Shown piece by piece: positions 25,128 to 36,119 of a DNA stretch of 64,000 nucleotides. The DNA lies in NCBI GenBank assembly GCA_035235625.1, contig CP141144.1, positions 36,516,014-36,580,013 of the forward strand. Direction: 5' to 3'. Position numbers and translations under genes: made by a program. Numbering within the stretch: position 1 is the first letter of the stretch; each line of letters begins with the position of its first letter. The notes under the pieces are model-generated. The model was given only the letters and a program-made list of their open reading frames with translations, was not told the origin of the DNA and ran no database searches. The DNA comes from Saururus chinensis (taxonomy: Eukaryota > Streptophyta > Magnoliopsida > Piperales > Saururaceae).

Positions 25128-25471
25128 TGTTGTGCATGATTATCAGACTATTTATTTCCTTATTTTTCTAGGACATTAGGCTATTTTCTTATGTATTAGC
25201 TTAGTATTTTATTATGTAATTGGATGATAAATTGTTATTGGACTAGCTAGTGGCCCCGGGATAGCCTGGCCCACTAGTTGGCATTCTTGCCTAGGAGAGT
25301 GGGCCATGCTTGTCATGACTCCCTAGGGGAGTGGTCGTCTCCCTATATGGGTCGACCCTTCTCTTTTGTTTCCGTTATGCAAATTGATTATTCTAGTTCT
25401 CTTCCCTTTGTCATTCCCCTGTCTCTGTGTGATCGCTGAAGGTACCACTTGTGCCTGCATTGAGCACAACA
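25128..25471 (+). repeat. 3' LTR of element 3
   Basis: It starts TGTTGTGCATGATTATC and ends GAGCACAACA, paired with 22075-22426. The purine-rich GTAGAACTGTGGTGGAG upstream is the likely polypurine tract. Confidence 0.85.
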
Positions 25472-27470
25472 CGTTCGTAATGATAAATCAAATGTACAAA
25501 GTGATACCATAATCTGACAACTCTTCCTTAACTTAAGTGATTTGATTCACTTAACTAATTTTAGAAAGAAAAAAAACACCAAAGCTCATCACTAATATGT
25601 TTTAATTGTTTTAAATAATCGCATACTCATTTGTTAAGTCCTTCTGAATTAATCAAATGCATTAAACAACTAACAAATTAGACTAGTTTTGGTAAATTTG
25701 TATTCTTTTATTTTATTAAAATTGAAGCTCATTAAGAATGCACACAAATCATTACATACTTTAAAGTTTAAAGACATTTCTCATTCATTTGTTATGTTTG
25801 TAATGACAAATAAAATCGATAAAGTGATTCCATAATTTAACTGTTCTTCCTTAATGTATGTAATTTCATTCACTAAACAAGTTTTAGAACAAAGCACCTA
25901 AACTTGTCACAAATGTGTATTTAATTCTTTAAAATAAATAAGTACTCATTTGATATGTTCGTAAGAATTAATCAAATGCACTACACGACAAACCAAATGG
26001 ACTACTTTTGGTCAAATTATATTCTTTTATTCGATTAAAATCGAATCTCATTAAAATTGCACACAAATAATTACATAGTTAAAAGTTTAAAGAGATCTCT
26101 CAATCATTTGTTACATTTTTAATGGTGACTCAAATGATCAAATTGAACAATTTAACAGTTCTTCCTTAACTTACGATATTTCATTTACTTAATTTGTTTT
26201 AGAACGAATCACCTATGTTCGTCATGAATGGATATTTAATTGTTTTAAATAAATACATACAAAATTGCAAAGTTCGTAAGAATGATTCATACACACTAAA
26301 TGACGAATGCGTTAGACCACTTTTAGTTTAGTAATATCCTTTAAATTTATTAAAACTAAATTTTATTAAGAATGTGCACAAATAATCATATCGTTTAAAG
26401 TTTAAAGAGATCTACAATTCATTTTCTACATTCATAATGACAAATCAAATGGAGAAGGTGAACAAATTTGACCATTCTTCCTAAACTTATGTGATTTCAT
26501 TCACTTAACTAGTTTTATAACAAAGCACCAAAGGTCGTCATGAATGTGTATTTAATTATTTTAAATAAATACACACTCATTTACTAAGTCCATAAGCAGG
26601 AATCAACACTCTAAACTACAAACATATCGGACTAGTTTTGGTGAATTTATATTCTTTTATTCGATTAAAATCAAAGCTCATTAAAAATGTGCTCAAATCA
26701 TTGCATAGTTTAATGTTTGAAGATATCTCTCATTTACCTGTTACGTTTATAATGATGAATCAAATGGACAAAATGAGACAACAATTTGACCGTTCTTCCC
26801 TATCTTATTTGATTTCATTCATTTAACGAGTTTTAGAAAAAGACACGCAAGCTCGTCACAAAAGTGTATTTAATTGTTCTAAATAAATACATACTCATTT
26901 ACTAAGTTCATAAGAATAAATCAAACAAATTGAACTAGTTTTAGACAAGTTATATTCTTTTACACAATTAAAATTGAAGCTCGTTATGAATGCACCCAAA
27001 TCATTTACATAGTTTAAAGAGATCTCTTAATCATTTGTTATGTTCATAATAATAAATCAAATAGACAAAGTGGTCCACCATTTGACCGTTCTTCCTTAGC
27101 TTGTGTGACTTTATTCACTTAACTAATTTTAGAACAAAGCATGCAAGTTTGTTACAAATATATATTTAATTATTTTAAATAAATATATACTCATTTACTA
27201 AGTTCGTTATAAGTATCACATGCGCTAAATGATGAATGATTTGGACTACTTTTGGTCTAGTTATATTCTTTTAATCAATTAAAACCAAATTTTGTTAAGA
27301 ATATGTACAAATCATTATATAGATTAAATTTTAAAGAGACCTCCTATTCATTTGTTTCATTCATAATGATGAATTAAATTGATAAAGTGATACAACAATT
27401 TAACAGTTCTTCCTAAACTTATGTGATTTTATTAGCTTAAATTATTTTCGGAAAATATACCCAAGCTAAT
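25472..27470. repeat. Satellite array, right part (~317-bp units)
   Basis: The landmark TTCTTCCTTAACTTA and variants recur at 25520, 25843, 26158, 26474, 26792, 27088 and 27406 (spacings 323, 315, 316, 318, 296, 318). It is in the same orientation and phase as 20515-22074. Together about eleven units are present. Restriction-like GATCTC near AAAGAGATCTC is conserved in most units. There is no coding potential. Confidence 0.9.
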
Positions 27471-29130
27471 CACAGTAGAAATAAACTGTGAACACAATGG
27501 AAAACATCCTACATAAGGTATCACATAAAGGTAATATACAAAGTAATGATTACCAAATAAACCACACTCCTAAACTGGCAACTAATGCAAACTTACACGA
27601 CTCAACTGATATTTGCACTGTTCAGAAACAACTAATTTATTGTCATCTAAAAAACTGACTCCCGTTCACAAGGAGTACTGCACATTAGTAGGAAAATCCT
27701 AACATCCCTAGGAATCAGCCATGGGTCTAGAGATGCAGGTACCAGCTATGCTCATGAACACACTGGTCGTAGGTAGGTGAGCCTTCTATGATGCTCAAAA
27801 ACTTTGTTTGCGCATTTGTAAGGATCCATCGTCCAAAGAAATGGAGACCATGAAGGTCTAAAAGATTACCGCCATGGCTATTGCTGTGAACTAACATAAT
27901 GCTGAATGAACATATGACTTAATGCGTCCAAAGATTTGATACTAATCACAACCTATCATGCATGCAACTAACTCTCATGATTGGCAAGATAATAGGCAGA
28001 TTTAAACTTAAGCATGCAAACTAATCAACATGACAAGGACTCATACTTATGCTGAGATGAACTGACCAATTCAACATTATAATGAAAAAGAATTGGGGTT
28101 GAGATGAACATCTCAAGTCAGCCACCTAACATGACAAATTTAGGCCCCCTAACCCGCACATGAGGCCAAAGGGAGGGAAGAGAGGGCTAGATGGTGTCGG
28201 ACCAAAACTCAGAAGGGCGGTAGGGCCATGCCCAAGAGTGGTGACTAACAAAGACGGCCTTTGCCGTTGCCGTGCTGAGGTAGGCCGACTAGAGGCCAAT
28301 CGGCGTTCGGCGAGGGTAAGACGGTGACTTTCTGAATCGTGCGGTCAAACACAACCGACAGAGGGGACACATGGCTCATGTCGGAAAGAGAGGGGCGGTG
28401 CCGCACTAGGGCGGCCAGCCATCTCTAGGCTAAGACCCACCACACTAAAGTGGTCAGAGGGCATTCGTCATCCAACGACGCTCAATGGCCCAAAACGGGT
28501 GGAAAACCCTGGGGTACGAAGGAGCAGGGGTTACTGGCGGCTCTGGCCAACTCCATCGTGGCCCTAGCGGCCAGGAGGAGCTATCTCCGGCCAAAGTTGA
28601 TGGCCAAAGTCAATGGCGACACGCCGGACAAATTGCACAGTGAGGAGCAAAGGCTCGGTTTCCTGTGGATGAGCACATCAACCGGCAGGCGACAGATCTC
28701 GTTCTAGCAGAACAAATGGGATGAAGGCTAAACCGGGCTGGGTGGAAACATCCACCATCGTTGCCCAGCCGAAGAGAAGCCAAACAAAGGTCTGGTGGGT
28801 CAAGTCCGGCGTTCGGTTACCGGCAGCCGCTAGTGAACCCAGATACGGTCAAAAATAGGGAAGATGAGGGACTGGCCGGGGGAACCCAGTAAGGGCGGAG
28901 CGGCCAAGGGGGTGGTGGAACTGGTTGGGGCTCACCATGCGGTCGAAATCGACGCCGTTGGGTGCTGTCCATGGCCGATTTCGACGTTTTGTGGCCAGCT
29001 GGGTATTGTTCAACCACCGGTCGAATTTTAGTGAGTACACCTTGCCTTCCGGTCGCACCTGCCACTCGTTGGCACGATCTTTCTCCCGGCCGCCCCTAGT
29101 GTGCCACTGTGGATCGCGAATTTTATCGCA
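27471..29130. other. No supported gene; LTR-like block with GC-rich part
   Basis: 27684-27890 is a single diverged copy of the ~200-bp unit tandemly repeated at 17786-18390, so the two blocks either side of the satellite are related. 28180-29130 is unusually GC-rich; short open stretches on both strands (28450-28707, 28817-29065) show no domain and overlap antisense. It may be the U3/R part of a minus-strand LTR or the start of the LTR-like block to the right; I cannot decide. Confidence 0.4.
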
Positions 29131-30409
29131 TTGACTTTGACACCCCTTTTGGCCGTGTGTAGTTCCGGCGCTTTCTAAACCCTTGGGACAGCAGCTCTCT
29201 CGGCAAGGAAAAGCTTTTGACCGTCGACTCCGCCACTGACACTGCCACCGTCATGTGCTCACCATCAAACTTCATGATTATGAGGTAGGGGAGCTTTGAA
29301 CTCGTAAATTCATGATAGCATGCTTGAATGAGTAGTAGCATGCTAGGAATTTTATGATGTGCATATAAGCATGATTATATGATATGTTTAGATGCATATG
29401 GCATGCATATGAACTGTAAGTACGTTGATGCATGTATAATACGTGTGCTAAGTATGATTAATATGTATGAGCTGTATGATGTGGAATATGTATGCGCTAG
29501 CGATGGCTAGCAAATTTGTAAGTACGCTACATATGCGTTTTATGGACTTGCTAGTGATGACTAGCGATCATGAGTAAGTTACGTATGTGGACTGTGTGGG
29601 CAGAGGTATGGGCAATGGATGGTAAGAGCGGTAAGGGTTTGGTACGAAGTTGGATGTGAATGTGGATGTGTAAGCATGTGACAAGAGACGGCAGACGTAA
29701 GTGCGACAGGCGAGGAATGGAGCGGATCGGTTTGGAGCGTACGTCAAGGGTTCAGTAAGTAAGAAGACTTAGGCTTGAAGCCTGATGTGGGGTTTGTTAG
29801 ATAGTAAGAGTGTGCATAATGTACAAATTATAAATTAAAAAGTAAGCGTAATTAGTGAGGTGTAAGTAAGGGAGTAACGAGGATCTGCTTTGAGGAGCTT
29901 AGTTTGATGATGTAAGTAAGATATCTGATCGTACGGTGGATGATAGAGGATATATGATAAAGTAAGGATCTGTGTACAGTGAGCCATATTGTGACTTGGA
30001 CGGGTAAGTGAAGTCTGCTACCCCGATGAACTAGGGTTTCGATCGGGCTCAGCTTTGGTTTGATCAGTCAAGGACTGTGAGTCAATTTGGCATAATTGTA
30101 CTGCATAATATACTTAATTCAAACTTGAATTATGAGAAAGCTAATAATAGCACTGTGAGTTTGAGACTTGAGGGTTCGACGGATTAAGTTCCTTGTTTGA
30201 GCTAGCCGATAATGAGTCGGCTGAGCACTTCTTGTGTCTTGCCATGGTGGTTATCCTACGGGATGTTGTCTGTGTGCTGTATAGAGCACTAGACGTCTGA
30301 TGCTCTATTGAGAGCGATGTTTGTTTGATCTTGGTCTGTGTGCTGTATTAAGCCCAGACCTTTGATGCTCTTTTGAGAGCACTGTAAGTTTCCGCCCTTC
30401 GTGGGTTCT

Positions 30410-30545
30410 GTATATTTTTGCCTAGATGGCATTGTATATTCTGCCCAAGAGTGGCATTGTAAGATTATTGCCCTAGAGTGGCACTATATGTTTTCCACCC
30501 TTAGTTGGCACTGTATGGCCCTTAGTTGGCACTGTATGGACCAGA
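30410..30545. repeat. Short tandem repeat, (T/A)TGCCC(T/A)AGAGTGGCA type
   Basis: Four to five degenerate copies of a ~34-bp unit containing TGG(C/T)A(C/T)TGTAT, then two exact 20-bp copies of GGCCCTTAGTTGGCACTGTA-type sequence at about 30500-30540. The repeat lies within the LTR-like block. Confidence 0.6.
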
Positions 30546-30779
30546 GAGTGGGTATTTGCGCGCTCAGGTAAGTAGTATCATGGATCTACTCTTACCTGTT
30601 TGATCCTGTGCCCCATGAGCATATGTGTGTCTTGTCTTCGAAAAAGTCCATGGCGTCTAGTTGCTCCCCGAAGGTTAAGGTGACGCCCTTGTAGCATTCC
30701 CTTCCTTTCCGACGTTGGAGCTTATTAATTGTAATGAGCTTCAGTTGTTAGTAGTATGTGTACAATAGTGAAAGTATGT

Positions 30780-31140
30780 TGTATGCTTCAGATTCTGAGT
30801 AAGTTGTACGTGTAAGATCCAGAGTAAGTGTAAGTGTAAGCTCCTGAGGAAGATGTAAGAATACATTTATGTGTAAGCGTATGGTTGTATGATTAAGGTC
30901 GTACAAGTACGTGTAAGTTGTGTGAGTATGAGTACGATTGTAAGATGATGATTATGAGTAAGAATGTAAGTGTAAGCTTCTGAGTAAGACTGTAAGTGTA
31001 CGATTCTGAGCACGATCGTAAGTATATGATTCTGATAAGGACTGTAAGTGTAAGATTGTACGAGTAAGATGGTACAAGTACGTATAAGTTGTATGAGTAT
31101 GCCTTTGATGGTACGAGTAAGTTGTAAGACCCTGATTATG
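30780..31140. repeat. Degenerate GTAAGTGTAAGATTCTGAGTA minisatellite
   Basis: About 12-14 loose copies of a 20-30-bp unit built from GTAAG(T/A), GTACG and ATTCTGAGTAAGA. The antisense open stretches here (Tyr/Thr/His-rich) are a by-product of the repeat. Confidence 0.65.
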
Positions 31141-31896
31141 GATGTTTGTGTAAGTTTGATTTGATGGTGTGCCATGAGTGTTTTTATGCCTATGTATATG
31201 ATTGTTATTTGTTGACTGCTTCATGTTTGGGTTGCATGATGCATGTAATTATGAACTTATTGAGTTCACCGTTTGGGATTTCCCCTACTGGGTATTTTCC
31301 TATTGAGTATGAAAATACTCACCCTACTTCTTTTAGCCCCCTTGTTCGGGAGGCTTTTGTAGGTTGTGTTGGTGAGCTCTTGGAGATGGACGCTCGTTTC
31401 TACGGTGGATTGTTTCCCTCTCGACTCAAGTATTTTTGACTCAAGGAGAGTATGGTTGGTGCCACGATCTGATGTATTTGGTGAGATTTAAGTGTTTATA
31501 TCTTCTGGACTTTTAATTTAGATTAGATAGTAGACTGTTTATGGGACTTGTACTCGGGGACGCCTGGGAGTTATTTGTATTTAAAAATCCATGATCATGG
31601 TAATTTAGTCATACGTATGTTTTCAGGTAACGCCTGAGGATATTTGATTTGGCAGTACGATGTTTAACCATATGCTGTTTTAAATTATAAATTGTTTATA
31701 TAGGTTTTGATTTTGTCGTTTTGACTCTGATTTATCGTATAAAAAAAGAAAAAATTTCTATGAGTTTTAAGAAAAAGGGATGAAAAATCTCAGGCGTTAC
31801 ATTACACTCGGGGTCCTATAATAAATTTTAAAATTATAACATAGCATACTATATCGTCCAAAAAATGAAACAAATTTTATAAAAAATTTATCATAC

Positions 31897-31995
31897 CTCT
31901 CCTCTCCAAATAGCAGCAGACCTATGTGACTCTTGCTGTATAAGTACGGAAGTGTCACTCGGTCCTGGCCCGTAATAAGGCTCTGCATGATCCAT
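31897..31995 (-). pseudogene. First exon of a plant mobile domain (PMD) protein, truncated
   Basis: The minus strand reads ATG at 31995 and 33 codons including PGPSDTSVL and ESHRSAAIWRGE, then a GT donor (GTATGA). PMD proteins of the MAIN/MAIL and transposon type commonly begin with a Gly-Pro-x-Asp-x-Ser-x-Leu peptide and a His-Arg-Ser...Trp peptide; this is family knowledge. A GCAG acceptor-like site sits 5 bases before the ATG, at the end of a 95-bp intron-like stretch (32001-32095) after the Mutator-like transposase. The rest of the gene is lost at the LTR edge, 31801. Confidence 0.5.
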
Positions 31996-32095
31996 ATTAT
32001 CTGCGAAAAATTTCGATCATATCATTAATCCAAAGGAATACATGCATACGTAACTAAAAAAATAGAATAAATACAGAAGTTGATTATATGTTTAC

Positions 32096-34931
32096 CAATC
32101 AACAGGAGGGTTTCTACATGATTTACTATTATGCCCACTTTGTTTACACCTCCCACATTTATATCCTCCTCTACCATCTCTTTCCATTGTTCTACGGTCC
32201 ATAGTATTCCTAATGCAAATAGACCGTGGGTGACCGGGTTGCCTTGTTGCTATTGGTGGGTATAACACAAAAGGTATATCCCTCTCCCAATACTCCCGAC
32301 CACGAGGAGAATAAAATTATGCGGAGTACACATTTTTATAAGTAGAAGATGTGTAAAACAGTTATGCATGGATTGGCTCCCTCCGCTTTTCCCACACGGC
32401 GATAAGGTGCGAGAAAGGATAACCATAAACCTGAGGGATGTTGCGTGTACAAGTATGCATCGTAGCATTTACCATAGCCTTTCGGGCACAAATTGATGTC
32501 ACTTCGTACTAACTCCTGTTGATCCTATTAACTATATACTCCCCAATTTTTCTTGTTTGCTCTCTCAATATAGCTTCCACTCTGGGAGTATATGGGGTGG
32601 CCATGGCAGAGGCGGCAGAAGATTGTTTAACAAAAAATTTTATGAGCCGATAAAAGATAGCTGATACTAAAGCCTGCATAGGTAAACCTCGTGCCTCCTT
32701 CAAGACGCTATTTAAACTTTCAGCCATATTTGTAGTCGTCATGCTAAATGTCATAAAACCACCATGGGCAAGGGACCACTGTGCAGGATGCAATTCTCCT
32801 CTTAAGAGGAGATGTTTTGCCCTAGGACTCTCTTGACCAATCAAGTCCATTTTAGCATCAAACTTTTCTACTGTGAGTGCACAAATTGCTGCCCCAATCA
32901 AGTCTGTTAGTGTATCATTTTTGAACTCCTTAAAATTTGCTTTTATGTGATGGATGCAATAACGATGGTGGTAATCTGGCTCTAGAAGAACCTTAGGCAC
33001 GGCCTTCTAAAGCCCCTTATGTCGATCTGAAATAATGACGATGTTCGTCATGCCCATCAGTACATGATCCTTCAATTCCATTAGAAATCATTTCCAATTG
33101 TCTCCATCTTCCTTCCCGACAAGCCCGAATGCAAGAGGAAATAACCCATTATTTCCATCTGTAGCCGTTGCATCTATAAGAGCACCAGGGTATCTGCCAT
33201 ACAAGTGAGTGGCATCAACACCAATCACAGGGATGCAATGTCGAAACCTTGCTATAGATGGCCCAAATGCCCAAAATAATCGCTTAAATCTCCTACATAT
33301 GGCACCATCTACACGATGTACTTCATCAACCTCTAAGCGGTAGTAGGTGGCAGGATTTGCTTCTTGTACTGCCCTTAGGTACATTGGCAACAGTTTATAT
33401 GATTCTACCCAATCTCCATAAATAGCCTTGATCGCCATATTCCTTGCTGCCCATGCTTTCTTATAAGATATGTCAACATGATACTTCTCCTTCACTCTTT
33501 GAATAATATCCCCTGGTGTGAGAGTTAATTCGACTTGGATAGCGGGCATTATAACCTTCGAAATAAAGGAGGCACTGCATTGCCTATGATCTGTGCTAAG
33601 TTGGGCATTCTAACATGTGTGGTCACCTTTGTACGTCTTCAATTTAAAGTACCCACCACCCCTTTTGATTGACCCATGCACTCTCCAAGGGCAAGTGCTA
33701 TCAATGCACTTCACTGTATACTCTGACGGATTTGTTCGTACAACCTTGTATTCGACATGATTTTGAATGGAAAACTCCTACAAGGCTGTAAGAAATGCTT
33801 CTTTATTCTCAAAGATGCGGCCAACATATAACTCATCTTCATTTTGTTGGTCCATATCCATTGTAGAATCAATTGCCGCATCTATCTCCTCATCTATGAT
33901 GTGTGCATAAAGTGGCTCCACTTCACAGTACGGCGGCTCTTCATCATCTACATTCATATCATTCCCAGCAATAGCATTGTCTACCACATCATCCCCCCCA
34001 ACCATCTGTTGAGCACTTTCTTCACCTCTAACCCCTTCTACATTCATGTCAGAATCTTCTCCACTTACTTCGTCAATATTATCTTCACCTTCATTATCCT
34101 CATTTTCATCAATATCTTCACCGTAGACATATCCCCCCCACATATAAACATCGCATATGTATTAAATTTTGTAAGCCTAAAAAAGTTAAATTCATTTATA
34201 AATATATATTTCACCTTTGATTAGATGGTCCAACATCGGTATGACCAACATACGTGTAGGGGTAATGAAGGCCCATCGAACTTTGAGTTTCATACCATGC
34301 ACCACCTTGAGACATTTGAACGCTAAATGACTCGTGTGCATGCGTCGTGGACCTTCCATATTACACACAAAATCTCAAAATTTAGCTAAACATATTTTTA
34401 TTAAAGGATAATAAGATTTAAAATGTATTCACAACTAAATCAACCTTACCTCCAATTAGGTCCACTTCCATCGTAAATAGGGGCAGACGACCTATGACGT
34501 TCATTTAAAGCTACTGTCATAGATAAATTTCCTTCTTCTTCGTCATCCACCGGCATTTGCATATGACTTTCATTGTTCATATTTCTATTCGAGCTCCTGT
34601 GTGAGCTTCTGTGAGAGCTCCTATGTGAACTACTTCACCTTTCACTAGTCACTCGGGCCTCTTTTTCGAGAAATAACTCAAAAGAAATTTTGTCACATGA
34701 GTGGTGAAACATAAAAGCCATTGATACATCATCATTTATGCACATTAGTATCATTCTCGATCCATAGGATGGAATATTACATTTGATAGTAATTTTCCAT
34801 CTTCTTCGATCCAACCCAACCTTACTTGCTATGTGCATCTCAAATTCATCAAATGTAGACGGTTTCTTAATTAATAATCCTTCTATGCGTCTGTCGTAGT
34901 TAATTAAAAAACTAACCATTTCTTCTACCAT
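32096..34931 (-). pseudogene. Mutator-like (MULE/MuDR-type) transposase, inactivated
   Basis: Minus-strand order: an N-terminal PB1-like region (34931-34635), a Ser/His/Arg-rich stretch after an in-frame TGA at 34637, an exon end with donor GTAAGG near 34450, a second exon 34352-34215, then an acidic exon from about 34176. A MuDR-type DNA-binding region follows at 33775-33610, then the DDE core at 33549-32509 (first Asp in VIGVDATHLYG; second in IIISDRHKG region near 33035; final acidic residue in the NMAESLNSVL neighbourhood). A SWIM-like region in a shifted frame lies at 32480-32330 and a CCHC knuckle (CX2CX4HX4C) at 32157-32116. Stops at 33778, about 33612, 33086 and 33008 inactivate it; several are explained by single transitions. 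Terminal inverted repeats were not found. Confidence 0.85.
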
Positions 34932-35424
34932 TTCTATTCAATTAATTCATAAACAATAAATTATATTAATATTAGATTAAGCAAACTAATACTAATATCT
35001 ACCATGACCAATATATTTTTAAAATATATACGCATAGAAAATAATAGATTTACCAAGTATATAAGCATATCATGAAGACCTTATATTAATGAGTAAATTT
35101 CCTAATCAATAAAATTACACAATTAATGCGATAACAGATGCAATGTCACAAACCATATTAGCCATAAAAAAAACACTAAAGCCCCTCAACAAAAAATGCT
35201 CATTTTTAACTAAATCATCCAAATCACACATTACACCAAAATACTGAATTAATAGAGAGTTCATAAGCTACTGACCAACACCGAAACAACCTGGAGCAGT
35301 ACTTTTGTAAGAGACAAAATGCAAAACCTAGACACGTAGCAAATATTTAATTTAAGTACAGACTTTACATCAAGATATTTCTAAACCAATTATTTAACAA
35401 AATGGAGAATTAGGGTACCACGGA
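34932..35424. other. AT-rich upstream region of the Mutator-like gene
   Basis: No frame or domain is seen. It holds the presumed promoter side of the minus-strand transposase. No convincing TATA box or element terminus could be fixed. Confidence 0.4.
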
Positions 35425-35760
35425 TTGGGTGCGAATTGGGCTCAAGTACAATGGCGGCCAACGGAGAATGTTGTGGGAAGGAGAAAGGATGTCGGCGGTG
35501 GGACTAGCAGAGGGTTGGATGTCGGCGGCAGGATTGGCAGGGCCGGACGTCAACAAAGGCGGCGGAGCAGAACGGCGGGACTAGTGGCGGGATTGGCTGC
35601 GGGACGGGTGTTGGGACTGGCTACAGGACTGGCGGTGGGCTGGATGTCCACGGTGGGCTGGACGGCGGGCCGGACGTTGGTAGAGGCGGCGGAGCGGACT
35701 GGACATCGTCGGTAGAGGCGGCGGAGTGAAAACAAACTGGTCGAATGCACTAGAAACGCG
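35425..35760. repeat. GC-rich GGCGG/GGGCTGG simple-sequence tract
   Basis: Imperfect repeats of GGCGGCGGAGCGGA, GGGACTGGC and GATGTCGGCGG. An open stretch (35425-35715, Gly/Arg/Ala-rich) exists on the plus strand and another on the minus strand; both reflect composition and neither is taken as a gene. Confidence 0.55.
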
Positions 35761-35797
35761 ACTAGAGGCGGAGCGGATTTGCGTCTATAACGACGAT

Positions 35798-36048
35798 GAT
35801 TTCATCGTTCAAAACGACGAAATCAACTTAAGCTAATTTCGTCGTTTAGAACGACGAAATGAGTGTAGTTCCGAGACCGAAGACCGAAATGGGTGAAGTG
35901 CGGCAGTTTCGTTGTTCAGAATGACGAAATCAGCTTAAGTTGATTTCATCGTTCAGAACGATGAAACCAGGTCAACTTATAAACGGTTTCGTCTTTTAGA
36001 ACGACGAAATAATCTTGAAACCAATTTCGTCTTTCTAAATGACAAAAT
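35798..36048. repeat. Cluster of six palindromes, TTTCGTCGTT-N4-AACGACGAAA type
   Basis: Palindromic units at 35798-35824, 35836-35860, 35906-35930, 35942-35967, 35986-36010 and 36024-36048. Each has ~10-bp arms around a 4-5-bp centre (CAGA, TAGA or similar). Linkers often contain AACTTAAG. The cluster lies directly beyond the 5' side of the Mutator-like gene. Role unknown; transposase-binding or structural function is inference. Confidence 0.9.
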
Positions 36049-36119
36049 TAACTTAAATTTTTTTAAAAAAAAGTCACGCTGGAGCCAGTTGCTTGGCTGG
36101 TGCCTATGTGGAAAAAAGG

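Larger units (their letters stand above)
22075..25471 (+). mobile_element. Reina-like Ty3/Gypsy element (element 3), inserted in the satellite
   Basis: LTRs of about 350 bp flank a 2.7-kb body. The element is bracketed by CATTC (22070-22074) and CGTTC (25472-25476), a 4-of-5 target duplication, and the satellite phase resumes after it (the ~319-bp spacing is restored when the element and one flank are removed). The body lacks the end of gag, protease and most of RT. Coding remnants are homologous to element 2. Confidence 0.85.
29131..31801 (+). repeat. Long LTR-like block, 3' end at 31801
   Basis: It ends CTCAGGCGTTACA, a typical Gypsy LTR terminus. It contains TTGAGTATGAAAATACTCACC near 31298-31322, matching the TGAGTATGAAATTACTCACC block in the Tekay-like LTRs at 46180 and 53096. 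No primer site follows, so it is a 3' or solo LTR. The left limit is unclear. It abuts the truncated mobile-domain exon at 31897-31995. Confidence 0.45.

Noticed and set aside
20515-27470. Regularly spaced repeats as a possible CRISPR array
   Set aside because: Units of ~317 bp repeat over their whole length with no unique spacers, in a plant genome; this is a satellite.
30867-31224. Two minus-strand frames rich in Tyr, Thr and His
   Set aside because: Direct products of the GTAAG minisatellite read in antisense.
33844-34224. Plus-strand 126-codon frame opposite the Mutator-like gene
   Set aside because: Antisense to an acidic exon of the transposase; no independent support.
35425-35715. 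Gly/Arg/Ala-rich open frame of 96 codons
   Set aside because: Composition follows a GGCGG/GGGCTGG simple repeat and the opposite strand is open too; no domain.
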